DNA of 64,000 bases from Verrucomicrobiales bacterium (GCA_024636835.1 JAGXGH010000047.1:19457-83456); one strand, 5' to 3'. Counted from the first letter of the stretch, positions 8,805 through 17,471 are shown. Numbers and translations are program-made. Notes: generated by a model not told the origin, from the sequence alone.

Positions 8805-9005
8805 AGGATAATTTGTTAAAAAGGGGGAGGGTTGTCTGAAGCTCGAACAGCTTCGCCAATAAACCCCTACTGTGTCAACGGTTGAGAGCGAACTTATTTA
8901 GGCGGGGAATGAGAATTTTTAAATTTTCTCACTGATCTATTTGATGTGGACACTGGTGACTAGATTCCACAATGGTAGCTCGATACTCATTGAACTCACA
9001 GAACT

Positions 9006-9443
9006 ATGATTAAAGAATTCAAGCAATTTGCCTTCAAAGGGAACGTCATGGACATGGCGGTTGGAATTATCATCGGTGGCGCTTTCGGCACCGTGGTAAA
9101 ATCACTCGTCGACAATGTCTTGATGCCACCGCTTGGAAAACTAATCGCGGGCGTGGATTTTGCCAATATGAAGTATGTCCTCGAGCCAGCTGTCGCAGAG
9201 ACTAAAGATGCTGCTGGTGAAATTGCTATCGCCGCTCAGCCAGAGGTCGCCATCGCCTACGGACAATTCATCACAGACTTTATTTCCTTCATCCTCTTGG
9301 CCTTGGCGGTGTTTCTTGTGGTCAAAAAGTTCCTCGGCTCCTTCAGGAAAGAAGAACAGAAACCCGCAGAACCACCAAAGCCAAGTAACGAAGAATTGCT
9401 ACTTACCGAAATCCGCGACGAGTTGAAAAAGCAGAATGGCTAG
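9006..9443 (+). CDS. mscL: Large-conductance mechanosensitive channel MscL
   Basis: The 145-residue protein is a complete MscL, a homopentameric inner-membrane channel that opens under membrane tension to release solutes after osmotic downshock. The N-terminal block MIKEFKQFAFKGNVMDMAVG and IIIGGAFGTVVKSLVDNVLMPPLG is the family signature (amphipathic helix and TM1). The periplasmic loop is about 50 residues, TM2 is FITDFISFILLALAVFLVVK (about residues 85-104), and a charged C-terminal helix ends EELLLTEIRDELKKQ. The stop codon lies 4 bases from the convergent trpB stop. An osmotic role fits with the sucrose genes elsewhere in the window. Confidence 0.97.
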   Translation: MIKEFKQFAFKGNVMDMAVGIIIGGAFGTVVKSLVDNVLMPPLGKLIAGVDFANMKYVLEPAVAETKDAAGEIAIAAQPEVAIAYGQFITDFISFILLALAVFLVVKKFLGSFRKEEQKPAEPPKPSNEELLLTEIRDELKKQNG

Positions 9444-9447
9444 GCCA

Positions 9448-10668
9448 TTAAGCCAGCACGTCTTCGCCGAAGATAATTTTCGCAGCTTGAGCGACGTCTT
9501 TGTCACCGCGGCCCGAGCAGTTGACGATGATGATTTGATCTTTCGACATCGTCGGTGCGATCTTGTTCACGTAGGCCATCGCGTGGGCGCTTTCCAGAGC
9601 CGGAATGATTCCCTCAATCTTTGCTAACTCTTGAAACGCTGCCAATGCCTCGTCGTCGGTGGCGTAATCATACTGTACGCGACCAAGTTCTTTGAGATAA
9701 GCATGCTCTGGTCCGACGGCTGCGTAGTCGAGACCTGCGGAAACGGAATGGGTGAGTTCAATCTGTCCGTCCGCGTCGGCGAGCAACCAGGTTTTTGATC
9801 CCTGGAGAACGCCGAGTTTACCGCCTTGGAAACGTGCCGCATGGCGACCTGGAAGAATCCCATCACCGCCCGCTTCAACACCAACCATCTTGACGTCCTT
9901 ATCATCGAGAAATGGGTGAAACAGGCCGATTGCATTCGAGCCACCACCGACACAAGCCACCAGCAGGTCGGGAAGTCGTTCTTCCTTCTCGAGGATTTGT
10001 TTACGCGCCTCTATACCGATGACGCGATGGAAATCACGCACCATCATCGGGTAAGGATGTGATCCCAACGCGGATCCGAGGATGTAGTGAGACGTGCGGA
10101 CGTTGGTCACCCAGTCGCGCATCGCTTCGTTAACGGCTTCTTTTAGTGTCGCCTGTCCGGCTTTTACACAGCGAACTTCGGCACCAAGCAAACGCATCCG
10201 TGTGACATTGAGCGCCTGGCGTTCCATATCCACCTTGCCCATGTAAACCACGCATTCGAGACCGAAGCGTGCACACACTGTAGCGGTAGCAACGCCGTGC
10301 TGACCGGCACCGGTTTCGGCGATGATTCGCTTTTTACCGAGTCGCTTCGCAAGTAGTGCTTGACCGAGTGCGTTGTTGATCTTGTGCGCACCGGTGTGAA
10401 GAAGGTCTTCGCGCTTGAGGTAAATTTTCGCTCCGCCGAGTTGCTCCGTCCAGCGCTCGGCAAAATACAAGGGCGTCTCGCGTCCGCAGTAGTCCTTGAG
10501 CAAACCGTTCAGTTCTGCGTGGAACTCAGGGTCCGCTTTCGCTTTATCGTATTCGACGATCAATTCATCGAGCGCCGCCATCAGCGTCTCGGGAACGAAC
10601 ATACCGCCATAGGAGCCAAAGTGACCGGTGGCGTCAGGTGCGGAAGGAAGTGTAGTAGTTTCAGCCAT
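9448..10668 (-). CDS. trpB: Tryptophan synthase beta chain
   Basis: TrpB condenses indole and serine to tryptophan using PLP. The 406-residue protein has [19 protein letters not shown] at the start, the PLP-lysine motif [15 protein letters not shown] near residue 83, and [15 protein letters not shown]. The phosphate-binding glycine loop is [10 protein letters not shown] near residue 232, and the C-terminal block is [11 protein letters not shown] chose the ATG at 10668; a frame open to 10728 adds 20 residues not seen in the family. No trpA or other trp gene is adjacent, so it is a lone trpB in this window. It converges on mscL. Confidence 0.97.
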   Translation of the reverse strand: MAETTTLPSAPDATGHFGSYGGMFVPETLMAALDELIVEYDKAKADPEFHAELNGLLKDYCGRETPLYFAERWTEQLGGAKIYLKREDLLHTGAHKINNALGQALLAKRLGKKRIIAETGAGQHGVATATVCARFGLECVVYMGKVDMERQALNVTRMRLLGAEVRCVKAGQATLKEAVNEAMRDWVTNVRTSHYILGSALGSHPYPMMVRDFHRVIGIEARKQILEKEERLPDLLVACVGGGSNAIGLFHPFLDDKDVKMVGVEAGGDGILPGRHAARFQGGKLGVLQGSKTWLLADADGQIELTHSVSAGLDYAAVGPEHAYLKELGRVQYDYATDDEALAAFQELAKIEGIIPALESAHAMAYVNKIAPTMSKDQIIIVNCSGRGDKDVAQAAKIIFGEDVLA

Positions 10669-10900
10669 AGTGCGTGAGTAATTACGTTTCAAGCTACCCT
10701 CAGGACACCCACCCCGCAAGTGGACCATGAGGCGCAGGTGGGACTTAAATTTGAAACAAAGCGGTCACAGGTGAAGGGCACTGTGTTTAAATAACTCCGG
10801 TACTCTTTACATCAGAAGTTATGAGAGTGCAGCGAGTGATGCGGTGGCTCTTACACTAGTTGGATTTTCTGGGATAGGACATCGATGAGCTGTGGGTGGT

Positions 10901-11039
10901 GAATGTGGGGCGCGAGGCGCACCCCCTCCGACGGTGAATGGTGTCGCGTAAAACGGCTGCGCCGCACGCGATGGATGATTGGTGAACCGAAGGCTTTCGC
11001 GATGGAGTGTGGGCGCCCTCGCCCACATCGGGTGGTGTG
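10901..11039. repeat. 139-bp direct repeat, copy 1
   Basis: Bases 10901-11039 recur at 11110-11248 with about three mismatches, all within a short segment near position 40. The unit contains GTGGGGCGCGAGGCGCACCC and GTCGCGTAAAACGGCTGCGC. The latter resembles the core of the dispersed repeat at 34787 and elsewhere. Confidence 0.9.
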
Positions 11040-11109
11040 GACATGATGAGGGTGAGGAGTGAAGGTTATGGCGCTGTGGTTATGAGGGAGTCACTGGGCG
11101 GTGTGGAGT

Positions 11110-11248
11110 GAATGTGGGGCGCGAGGCGCACCCCCTCCGGCGATGAAAGGTGTCGCGTAAAACGGCTGCGCCGCACGCGATGGATGATTGGTGAACCGAA
11201 GGCTTTCGCGATGGAGTGTGGGCGCCCTCGCCCACATCGGGTGGTGTG
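11110..11248. repeat. 139-bp direct repeat, copy 2
   Basis: This is the second copy of the unit at 10901-11039, in the same orientation and 209 bases downstream (start to start). The 70-base spacer between copies is not repeated. The high identity suggests a recent duplication or gene conversion. Confidence 0.9.
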
Positions 11249-11306
11249 AGCGAAGGAGTTGGATTGTTCGTTGATCACCCTAGCCATCGGAAGGATGGAT
11301 CTCCAT

Positions 11307-11326
11307 AAATTAGCCACAGCTAATTT
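11307..11326. promoter_or_regulatory. Candidate MntR/DtxR-family operator
   Basis: AAATTAGCCACAGCTAATTT is a perfect inverted repeat of 8 bases with a 4-base centre. It sits 39 bases before the first ATG of an operon that encodes both an MntR and a permease-fused DtxR-like domain. Its length and TTAG...CTAA half-sites resemble operators of the DtxR/SirR/MntR family. The binding role is inferred. Confidence 0.6.
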
Positions 11327-11365
11327 TACTTGTTGCATATAATTTAAGTATGGTTATTCTGCTGC

Positions 11366-12331
11366 ATGATGATGAAACGAAGAACGATATTGAGAAGAGC
11401 TGTGCTCGTGGGACTCATGGGTGCAATCAGTCTGTTACTCGGATCATGTGGCGAAGAGTCCACTGGGGAAGCTTCCTCTGATAAACTCAATGTCGTCGCA
11501 ACGACGACGATGATTGGCGACATGGTTCGTGCGGTGGGTGGCGATAGGATTGAGCTGACGGTGTTGATGGGTCCCGGGGTGGATCCGCATTTGTATAAGC
11601 CGCGTCCGTCGGATCGTTCGGCGCTATCGAAGGCAGATCTCATTTTTTACAACGGTCTACTTCTCGAGGGTCAAATGTCGTCGCTCTTTGATCAGGCAAA
11701 CGAGCGGGGCAAGCCGGTTCATGCGGTGGTGGCGGGAATTTCCCATGACAAGCTGATTGGAGCCGGCCAAGAAAATGATCATCCTGATCCGCATGTGTGG
11801 GGTGATGTGGAATTGTGGCGAACCGCATTGGTCGAGGTCGTGAATGCTTTTGTTGATGCCGACGCTGCGAATGCGACACAGTATCAGGCACGAGCCGATG
11901 CGTATGACACGCAGTTAGTCGCTCTTCATGAATGGGCGAAGAAGCGGATGGCGGAAGTTCCTGAGAAGAAACGACTGTTGGTGACGAGTCATGACGCGTT
12001 CTCATATTTCGGTCGCGCTTATGGTTTCGAAGTTCTTGGAATCCAAGGAATCAGCACGGCATCGCAGGCAGGTGTCGCAGATGTGGCCAACACGGTGGAC
12101 TTGCTCAAAAAGCGCGGAATTAGTGCGATTTTCACCGAAAACAGCGTGTCACCGGATTTGATCAACGCGGTGAAACGCGATGCGGGTGTGAAGGTCGGCG
12201 GTGAGCTTTTTTCCGACTCAACCGGCGCAAAAGGGGTGATGGAAACGGTCGGTGGCGAGACCTACGACGTCTCGACTTACGTCGGTATGATCAAGCACAA
12301 CGTCAACACGATCGTCGAGCACTTGAAGTGA
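11366..12331 (+). CDS. Metal ABC transporter substrate-binding lipoprotein (Mn/Zn/Fe type)
   Basis: The 321-residue protein is a cluster A-I metal-binding protein (TroA/MntA/ZnuA family). A basic N-terminus and hydrophobic core end in the lipobox LLGSC (Cys at about residue 28), so it is a lipoprotein. Metal ligands expected for the family are visible: His in GVDPHLYKPRPSD, His in DHPDPHVWGD, Glu or His in the LVTSHDAFSYFGRAYG helix, and Asp in ELFSDSTGAKG. There is no long His-rich loop, which argues against a Zn-only ZnuA and for a Mn or Fe role. It begins the operon that continues to 16987 and lies behind a palindromic candidate operator. Confidence 0.92.
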   Translation: MMMKRRTILRRAVLVGLMGAISLLLGSCGEESTGEASSDKLNVVATTTMIGDMVRAVGGDRIELTVLMGPGVDPHLYKPRPSDRSALSKADLIFYNGLLLEGQMSSLFDQANERGKPVHAVVAGISHDKLIGAGQENDHPDPHVWGDVELWRTALVEVVNAFVDADAANATQYQARADAYDTQLVALHEWAKKRMAEVPEKKRLLVTSHDAFSYFGRAYGFEVLGIQGISTASQAGVADVANTVDLLKKRGISAIFTENSVSPDLINAVKRDAGVKVGGELFSDSTGAKGVMETVGGETYDVSTYVGMIKHNVNTIVEHLK

Positions 12332-12366
12332 TATGGGAGGAAACGAGAAGATTGGGAAACTGAGAA

Positions 12367-13191
12367 ATGATGAGAATGAGAAGACGAAATACACAAATGT
12401 TGGCCACTGCGGTGATGGTGGGAATGATTGGAAGTGGATACGCCGATGAGGTGGCCCCTGTGATGATCAATGATACTGGTGGGGAATTGCCACCGCTGGA
12501 AGCAGACCGACCAGATGTAACAGAGAGTCCAATGACGGTGCCGAAAGGCATGTGGCAGTTGGAAATGACCAATGCAGCTTGGTCGCGAGATGAGGCAGAT
12601 GGAGAAACTGTGCGCACATGGAGCTTCGGACAAGTGAATATGAAGTATGGGTTTACGAGTAGAGATGATCTTCAGCTTGGCTTCGATCTCTACACTCGTG
12701 AGCGCTCAGGTGGCGAGTCCTCTGAAGGTTTTGGTGATGTGGTAGTGCGTTGGAAGCACAATCTATTTGGATTTGAAGATGAGAGTCCGCTTGCAATGGC
12801 GGTGATGCCCTATGTAAAGATCCCGACAGGAACCCAGCTATCGAATCAGGAGTTCGAGGGCGGATTCGTGGTTCCAGCGGCGATTGACCTGACAGACAGA
12901 CTTGCGCTCGGCGCTCAGATCGAGCCGTCTTTTCTGTTCAACGAAGATTCCAATGATCATGAGTTTGCCCTTGGACATACGCTTGCGCTAGCAGTTGATC
13001 TAGGAGGTGATTTTGGAACTTATGTGGAATACGTGGGCTTGGTGACGGAGAGTGTTTACGAGGCAGGTTTTTCCGGTGGATTAAGCTACGATGTGAATCT
13101 AAATCTGAGACTAGATGCCGGAGTATTCATTGGTCTTAATGATGCTGCGGAAGATCTAGCTGTTTTCACTGGGCTAACGTATCGATTCTGA
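12367..13191 (+). CDS. Outer-membrane beta-barrel protein in the metal-uptake operon
   Basis: The 274-residue protein starts with a signal peptide (about residues 1-26, ending SGYADE). It continues with alternating hydrophobic and polar residues typical of beta strands and ends with an aromatic residue (GLTYRF), the outer-membrane insertion signal. The block LEADRPDVTESPMTVPKGMWQLE near residue 40 is typical of the transporter family related to phenol-degradation MetA barrels. It sits between the binding-protein and ATPase genes, 35 bases after one and about 44 before the other. I therefore infer a role in passing metal or a metal complex across the outer membrane. Direct proof of the substrate is absent. 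Confidence 0.75.
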   Translation: MMRMRRRNTQMLATAVMVGMIGSGYADEVAPVMINDTGGELPPLEADRPDVTESPMTVPKGMWQLEMTNAAWSRDEADGETVRTWSFGQVNMKYGFTSRDDLQLGFDLYTRERSGGESSEGFGDVVVRWKHNLFGFEDESPLAMAVMPYVKIPTGTQLSNQEFEGGFVVPAAIDLTDRLALGAQIEPSFLFNEDSNDHEFALGHTLALAVDLGGDFGTYVEYVGLVTESVYEAGFSGGLSYDVNLNLRLDAGVFIGLNDAAEDLAVFTGLTYRF

Positions 13192-13235
13192 TCTGCAACT
13201 CGACATAACTAGGAAGGCTATATGTTATCACGACC

Positions 13236-14015
13236 ATGAAAACTGAAAACGCTGAAACAAATGTGCTTCCGCTGGAGCTGCACGACCTGACGGTGGCGTA
13301 TCACAGCAAGCCGGTGATTTACGGAATCGATGTGGAAGTTCCTGCGGGCAAGTTGGTAGGGATCGTGGGCCCAAACGGCGCGGGAAAATCCACCCTACTC
13401 AAGGCCGTCATGGGTGTGCTGAAACCGACTGCCGGATGGGTGAAAATTTTCGGCGAGGATGCCAAAGACAACCTACGGCGAATCGGTTATGTGCCGCAGC
13501 GCGAATCGGTGGATTGGGATTTTCCGGTGACGGTGATGGACGTGGTGTTGATGGGGCGTTACGGCAAGTTGAAATGGTTTGGCTGGCCGTCGAAGGCGGA
13601 TCGTCACCTGGCGCGGGAGTGTCTCGAAAAAGTCGCGATGCTGCCCTACGCAAACCGGCAAATTGCCAATTTGAGCGGTGGTCAGCAGCAGCGGATATTT
13701 CTCGCACGCGCACTCGCCCAAGAGGCAGATTTGTATCTGATGGATGAACCATTCGCTGGCGTGGATGCAGCTACGGAGCGTGCGATCATCACCTTGCTCC
13801 ACGAAATGCGCGATGCCGGGAAAACGATCCTTGTGGTGCATCACGACCTTCCCACCGCGCAGAACTATTTTGACATGCTGTTGCTCTTGAACATGCGGCT
13901 GGTTGGGTTTGGACCGACGAAGGAGATGTTTACCCAGGAGAATCTGCAGAAAACTTACGGCGGTCGTTTGACGATTTTGAGTGAGATCGCGGATGCGATG
14001 GGGAGGGAAGCGTGA
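13236..14015 (+). CDS. Metal ABC transporter ATP-binding protein
   Basis: The 259-residue protein is a complete ABC ATPase of the manganese/zinc family. It has Walker A GPNGAGKST near residue 49, a Q-loop in RIGYVPQRESVDWDFPVTV, the family-specific MGRYGKLKWFGWPSKADR, signature LSGGQQQR, Walker B LYLMDEPFAGVD and H-loop VVHHDLPTA. The phrase DWDFPVTV is shared by MntB/TroB-type ATPases. It energises uptake together with the two permeases encoded downstream; the next start is 50 bases away. Confidence 0.95.
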   Translation: MKTENAETNVLPLELHDLTVAYHSKPVIYGIDVEVPAGKLVGIVGPNGAGKSTLLKAVMGVLKPTAGWVKIFGEDAKDNLRRIGYVPQRESVDWDFPVTVMDVVLMGRYGKLKWFGWPSKADRHLARECLEKVAMLPYANRQIANLSGGQQQRIFLARALAQEADLYLMDEPFAGVDAATERAIITLLHEMRDAGKTILVVHHDLPTAQNYFDMLLLLNMRLVGFGPTKEMFTQENLQKTYGGRLTILSEIADAMGREA

Positions 14016-14065
14016 GTTGTTTGAGAATAGAGATTGGTCAGGGCTACTGCGGGAATAGTAAGTAA

Positions 14066-15493
14066 ATGAGCACGGTTAATTACAGCAGAAGACTCCTTCC
14101 AGCACTTTTAGTGTTGGTGATCTTCTGTGTTGTTGTGCCTTCGGCACATGCGGCGCGTCCGGCGGAGTTTGTGGAGAACGATGTGTGGGAGCAGATGATG
14201 CGGTTTTTGTCGCTGCGTGACCAAGGTGTGAGGTTGGTGCTCGGCGGTAGTCTTTTGCTCGGAATTGGCTGCGGGGTTTTGGGGAGCTTCATGGTGGTGC
14301 GGAAACTCGCCCTTGCTGGTGATGCATTGGCGCACGGGGTGTTGCCAGGGGTGGTGCTGGGTTTTTTGTGGAACCTGACGAAAGATCCTCTCCACTTGTT
14401 TGTCGGAGCGGTCATTTCCGGGATGTTGTCGATGGCGGTCGTGACGGTTTTGAAGCGCACGACGAAGCTCAAGCAGGATGCCATTCTCGGCATTGTGCTC
14501 TCTGGATTCTTTGCTATCGGAACGTGTCTTCTGACGATGGGTTTTGGCCTGGAAGCGGGCCACAAGGCTGGGCTGGATCATTTTATGTTCGGTCAAGCCG
14601 CCGCGTTGGATCATCTCGACATCCAAGCGATGTCTTGGGTGACAGGTGTGAGCCTGGTGATTGTCGCGCTGCTCTATCCGAAGTTTCTGCTGCTGAGTTT
14701 CGATCAAGCTTTCGCGTCATCGCTGGGTCTTCCGGTGCGATTTTTACATCAGTTGATGATGCTCTTGCTCACCTTCTCAGTAGTCGTGGCCTTGCAGGCG
14801 GTGGGTGTGGTTTTGGTGTCGGCGATGTTGGTGACACCCGCGGCGTCGGCCTATTTGTTGACCAAACGTTTTCACATCATGCTGGTATGGGCGGCGGGGT
14901 TCGGTATGCTCTCCGGTGCAGTGGGCGCACTGCTTTCGTTCCTCGGAAGCGGTTTACCGACGGGACCCTTGATGGTGCTGTCGGCGAGCGCGATCTTCAC
15001 CATCGTGTTCTGTTTCAGCCCGCAGCAAGGGATCGTCATCAAACACTTCCGACATGTGAATCGTCAACGACGGGTGGTGCTCGAAAACCTCCTTAAAGCA
15101 GTCTATCACGCGTCGGAGCGCGATGCGCATACCAGCGATGGGATGACTCTTCTCGATCTCGCCAAGGTGAAGCGGCAGACCTTGGACACCATTCAACAAG
15201 ATGTGGGTGGCTTGGTGCGGCGAGGCTTGGCAACGCTCAGCCACGACGGCGATGTGCTCTATCTCACCGATGCCGGAATGTCGCGCGCTGCGCAATTGGT
15301 CCGCAACCACCGCCTGTGGGAACTTTATCTGACGAATGCCGCCGACTACGCAGCGGATCACGTCCACGACGACGCAGAACGGATTGAGCACATCCTCGGT
15401 GAGGCGACGGTGCGCGATCTCGAGCGCCGTCTCGATTTCCCCAGTGTGGACCCACACGGCAGTCCTATTCCTGCGCTCTCTGCCAAATCTTAA
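14066..15493 (+). CDS. Metal ABC permease fused to a DtxR/MntR-like regulatory domain (YtgCR-like)
   Basis: Residues 1-330 are an ABC-3 type permease with a signal-like N-terminus and about eight or nine membrane helices. It includes the family blocks VRKLALAGDALAHGVLPG, KQDAILGIVLSGFF and VSAMLVTPAASAYLLTKR. From about residue 333 to 475 the protein changes to a soluble winged-helix and metal-dependent dimerisation domain. This starts VVLENLLKAVYHASE, continues with LLDLAKVKRQTLDTIQQDV and LVRRGLATLSHDGDVLYLTD, then RNHRLWELYL and DDAERIEHIL, and ends LDFPSVDPHGSPIP, all typical of DtxR-family repressors. The E..EH pattern matches the MntR metal site. Chlamydia YtgCR has the same permease-repressor fusion, which is cleaved to free the repressor. 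Whether cleavage occurs here is unknown. The stop is 6 bases before the next start. Confidence 0.9.
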   Translation: MSTVNYSRRLLPALLVLVIFCVVVPSAHAARPAEFVENDVWEQMMRFLSLRDQGVRLVLGGSLLLGIGCGVLGSFMVVRKLALAGDALAHGVLPGVVLGFLWNLTKDPLHLFVGAVISGMLSMAVVTVLKRTTKLKQDAILGIVLSGFFAIGTCLLTMGFGLEAGHKAGLDHFMFGQAAALDHLDIQAMSWVTGVSLVIVALLYPKFLLLSFDQAFASSLGLPVRFLHQLMMLLLTFSVVVALQAVGVVLVSAMLVTPAASAYLLTKRFHIMLVWAAGFGMLSGAVGALLSFLGSGLPTGPLMVLSASAIFTIVFCFSPQQGIVIKHFRHVNRQRRVVLENLLKAVYHASERDAHTSDGMTLLDLAKVKRQTLDTIQQDVGGLVRRGLATLSHDGDVLYLTDAGMSRAAQLVRNHRLWELYLTNAADYAADHVHDDAERIEHILGEATVRDLERRLDFPSVDPHGSPIPALSAKS

Positions 15494-15499
15494 TTTACG

Positions 15500-16522
15500 A
15501 TGTTAGAAAACCTACAAAGCTTGATACCGCCATTAGATTGGCAACAGGTGGTCGTCGACCCATGGTCAAACAGCCAATGGGTAGAGTCGATGTGGGTGAC
15601 CGGTATGGGGGTCATGGTAGCGTGGGCCTGTGGACTGGTGGGTTGCTTTCTCATCCTGCGGCGGATGGCGATGGTTGGCGATGCGGTTTCACACACGATC
15701 CTTCCGGGCCTGGTGATCGCGTTTTTGGTATCCGGTTCCCGCAGTGGTTGGGTGATGTTTGTTGGAGCGGTAGTTGCCGGTGTGTTTACGATCTGGTTGA
15801 TTGAACTGGTTCACAGTCGAAGTTTGATCAAACAGGATGCAGCCATCGGGATCTGCTTCTCAGCACTTTTCGCTCTGGGCGTGCTGCTGGTGAGTCGTTA
15901 TGCAGATAAGGTGGATTTGGATCAGGACTGCGTATTGTATGGTGAAATCGGCCAGATCTACTGGTCTCCATCGGTTGCAGGTGTGCCCGAGCCGGCGTTT
16001 TCCATGGCAATCATCCTCGTTTTGGTGGTGCTGTTACTCGCTGCGTTTTACCGCAGGCTCACGGTGACGACCTTCGACCCGGGGCTGGCGCGATCGCTGG
16101 GAATCAGCACCGCGCGCTATCATTACGGATTGATGACTGTGCTGGCGCTGGTCGTGGTGGCGGCATTCAAAGCCGTCGGTGCTGTGATGGTCGTTGCCAT
16201 GCTGATTGTTCCAGGATCGACAGCATACCTTCTCGCTAAAAGGTTGCCGACAATGCTTGGCCTCACCTTGGTTCACGGTTTGGTGAGCAGTGTCATCGGG
16301 TTTCATCTCGGTCAATGGCTGAATTGCTCGACCGGTGCAGCGATGGTGACAGCTGGTGTGGGCTTGTTCTTCCTCACGTGGCTGGCAACACGAATCACGC
16401 GACTTGTCCAACGCCACGCATCGCGGCATCATCACGATGCAATGGACAATGATCACACTACGTTCACCCGCCCCAAAGGGAGCGAACCCGACCCTCACCC
16501 CGTTCGCGGAGCAACTCGATAA
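15500..16522 (+). CDS. Metal ABC transporter permease
   Basis: The 340-residue protein is a second ABC-3 type permease, homologous to the N-terminal part of the preceding gene. It has the paired blocks LRRMAMVGDAVSHTILPGLV, KQDAAIGICFSALFALGVLL and VVAMLIVPGSTAYLLAKRLP, and about eight membrane helices. The C-terminal 35 residues are hydrophilic and His-rich (HASRHHHDAMDNDH), perhaps a cytoplasmic metal-sensing or binding tail. There is no fused regulator here. Two different permeases with one ATPase is the usual arrangement for Tro/Mnt/Ytg-type transporters (C and D subunits). Confidence 0.93.
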   Translation: MLENLQSLIPPLDWQQVVVDPWSNSQWVESMWVTGMGVMVAWACGLVGCFLILRRMAMVGDAVSHTILPGLVIAFLVSGSRSGWVMFVGAVVAGVFTIWLIELVHSRSLIKQDAAIGICFSALFALGVLLVSRYADKVDLDQDCVLYGEIGQIYWSPSVAGVPEPAFSMAIILVLVVLLLAAFYRRLTVTTFDPGLARSLGISTARYHYGLMTVLALVVVAAFKAVGAVMVVAMLIVPGSTAYLLAKRLPTMLGLTLVHGLVSSVIGFHLGQWLNCSTGAAMVTAGVGLFFLTWLATRITRLVQRHASRHHHDAMDNDHTTFTRPKGSEPDPHPVRGATR

Positions 16523-16531
16523 TTCCTTCCT

Positions 16532-16987
16532 ATGTCGAAAAAATCATCACCATCCGAACCAACACGTGTGGGCTCCATCGCCATGGAGGACTACCTCGAG
16601 CAGATCTCTGAACTCATCGAACTGAAGGGATATGCACGCGTTATAGATATTGCTGAACGCTTGACCATCTCACAGGCCAGCGTGACCAACATGGTCAAAA
16701 AACTCGGCGCCGAAGGGCTCGTGAACTACGAGCGATATCGTGGAATGACACTGACGCAACGCGGAGAAGAGGTCGCTACCTATATTCGCCAAAGGCATGA
16801 ACTTTTGACGCGCTTTCTCGAACTCTTCGGAATCGATGACACGACGATTTACGACGACGTTGAAGGAATGGAGCACCACATTTCCGGTCCGACTCTTCGA
16901 GTGTTTGACGCTCTGGTCGCCGAGTTGGAAAAATCGCCGGAGATGGTCAAGCGAGTGAAGAAGAAATTGAAGGGAGATCATAATTGA
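16532..16987 (+). CDS. mntR: Manganese-responsive transcriptional regulator MntR
   Basis: The 151-residue protein closely resembles MntR, the Mn-dependent repressor of manganese uptake genes. The N-terminal helix AMEDYLEQI carries the Asp and Glu that bind Mn in Bacillus subtilis MntR. A winged helix follows (YARVIDIAERLTISQASV, TNMVKKL, YERYRGMTLTQRG). RHELL supplies the His ligand, and YDDVEGMEHHI supplies Glu, Glu and His. All six known MntR metal ligands therefore appear present. It lacks the C-terminal SH3-like domain of DtxR. It is last in the operon, 9 bases after the permease, which suggests autoregulation through the palindrome at 11307. Confidence 0.94.
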   Translation: MSKKSSPSEPTRVGSIAMEDYLEQISELIELKGYARVIDIAERLTISQASVTNMVKKLGAEGLVNYERYRGMTLTQRGEEVATYIRQRHELLTRFLELFGIDDTTIYDDVEGMEHHISGPTLRVFDALVAELEKSPEMVKRVKKKLKGDHN

Positions 16988-17018
16988 CCTCGAGACGGTA
17001 GCTGGCTTGCATACAAGG

Positions 17019-17471
17019 ATGCGATTAGTGATTCAACGGGTGAGCGAGGCACGGGTTGTCGTCGAGGGTGAGATTGTCGGCGAGATCGGTGGTGGATTAA
17101 TGGTTCTTCTGGGGATTGAACATGCGGACGATGAATCGGATGTGGATTGGTTGGTGACGAAGCTGGTGAAAATGCGGCTGTTTTCCGATGCGGAGGGGAA
17201 GATGAACGCGTCGTTGCAGGATGTTGGTGGAGAGCTGTTGGTGATCAGTCAGTTCACTTTGCATGCGAGCACCAAGAAGGGGAATCGCCCGTCATTCATC
17301 CGCGCGGCAAGGCCGGATCATGCGGTGCCGCTTTATGAAGCGTTCATTGAGAAATCTTCCGCCGTCCTGGGTCGCGAGACATCGACTGGTAGGTTTGGCG
17401 CGGAGATGCGGGTGGAGTTGGTGAATGACGGACCGGTAACGATCGCCATAGATTCGCGTCAGCGGGAGTGA
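17019..17471 (+). CDS. dtd: D-aminoacyl-tRNA deacylase
   Basis: The product of about 150 residues is Dtd, which removes D-amino acids (such as D-Tyr) and glycine mischarged on tRNA. The family blocks are MRLVIQRVSEARVVV at the start, GLMVLLGIEHADDE, KMRLFSDAEGKMNAS, the catalytic SQFTLHA, and the NGP-type ending seen here as VNDGPVTIAID. I chose the ATG at 17019 because Dtd proteins start at the RAVIQRV block; an in-frame TTG at 17007 would add four residues. It follows mntR by about 30 bases and may be cotranscribed, though no functional link is evident. The NxP motif has Asp-Gly-Pro in place of Asn-Gly-Pro or the more usual form, a minor oddity. Confidence 0.93.
   Translation: MRLVIQRVSEARVVVEGEIVGEIGGGLMVLLGIEHADDESDVDWLVTKLVKMRLFSDAEGKMNASLQDVGGELLVISQFTLHASTKKGNRPSFIRAARPDHAVPLYEAFIEKSSAVLGRETSTGRFGAEMRVELVNDGPVTIAIDSRQRE

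Larger units (their letters stand above)
10729..11365. other. Gene-free region with two long direct repeats and a candidate operator
   Basis: This stretch of about 640 bases lies between trpB and the metal-uptake operon. It holds the two 139-bp repeat copies listed separately and, at its right end, the palindrome at 11307-11326. Several open frames cross it in both directions, but they are products of the GC-rich repeat and look like no protein family. Confidence 0.7.

Noticed and set aside
10819..11338. Several minus-strand frames across the 139-bp repeats
   Set aside because: Both repeat copies give the same nonsense peptide; they reflect the repeat sequence and not a gene.
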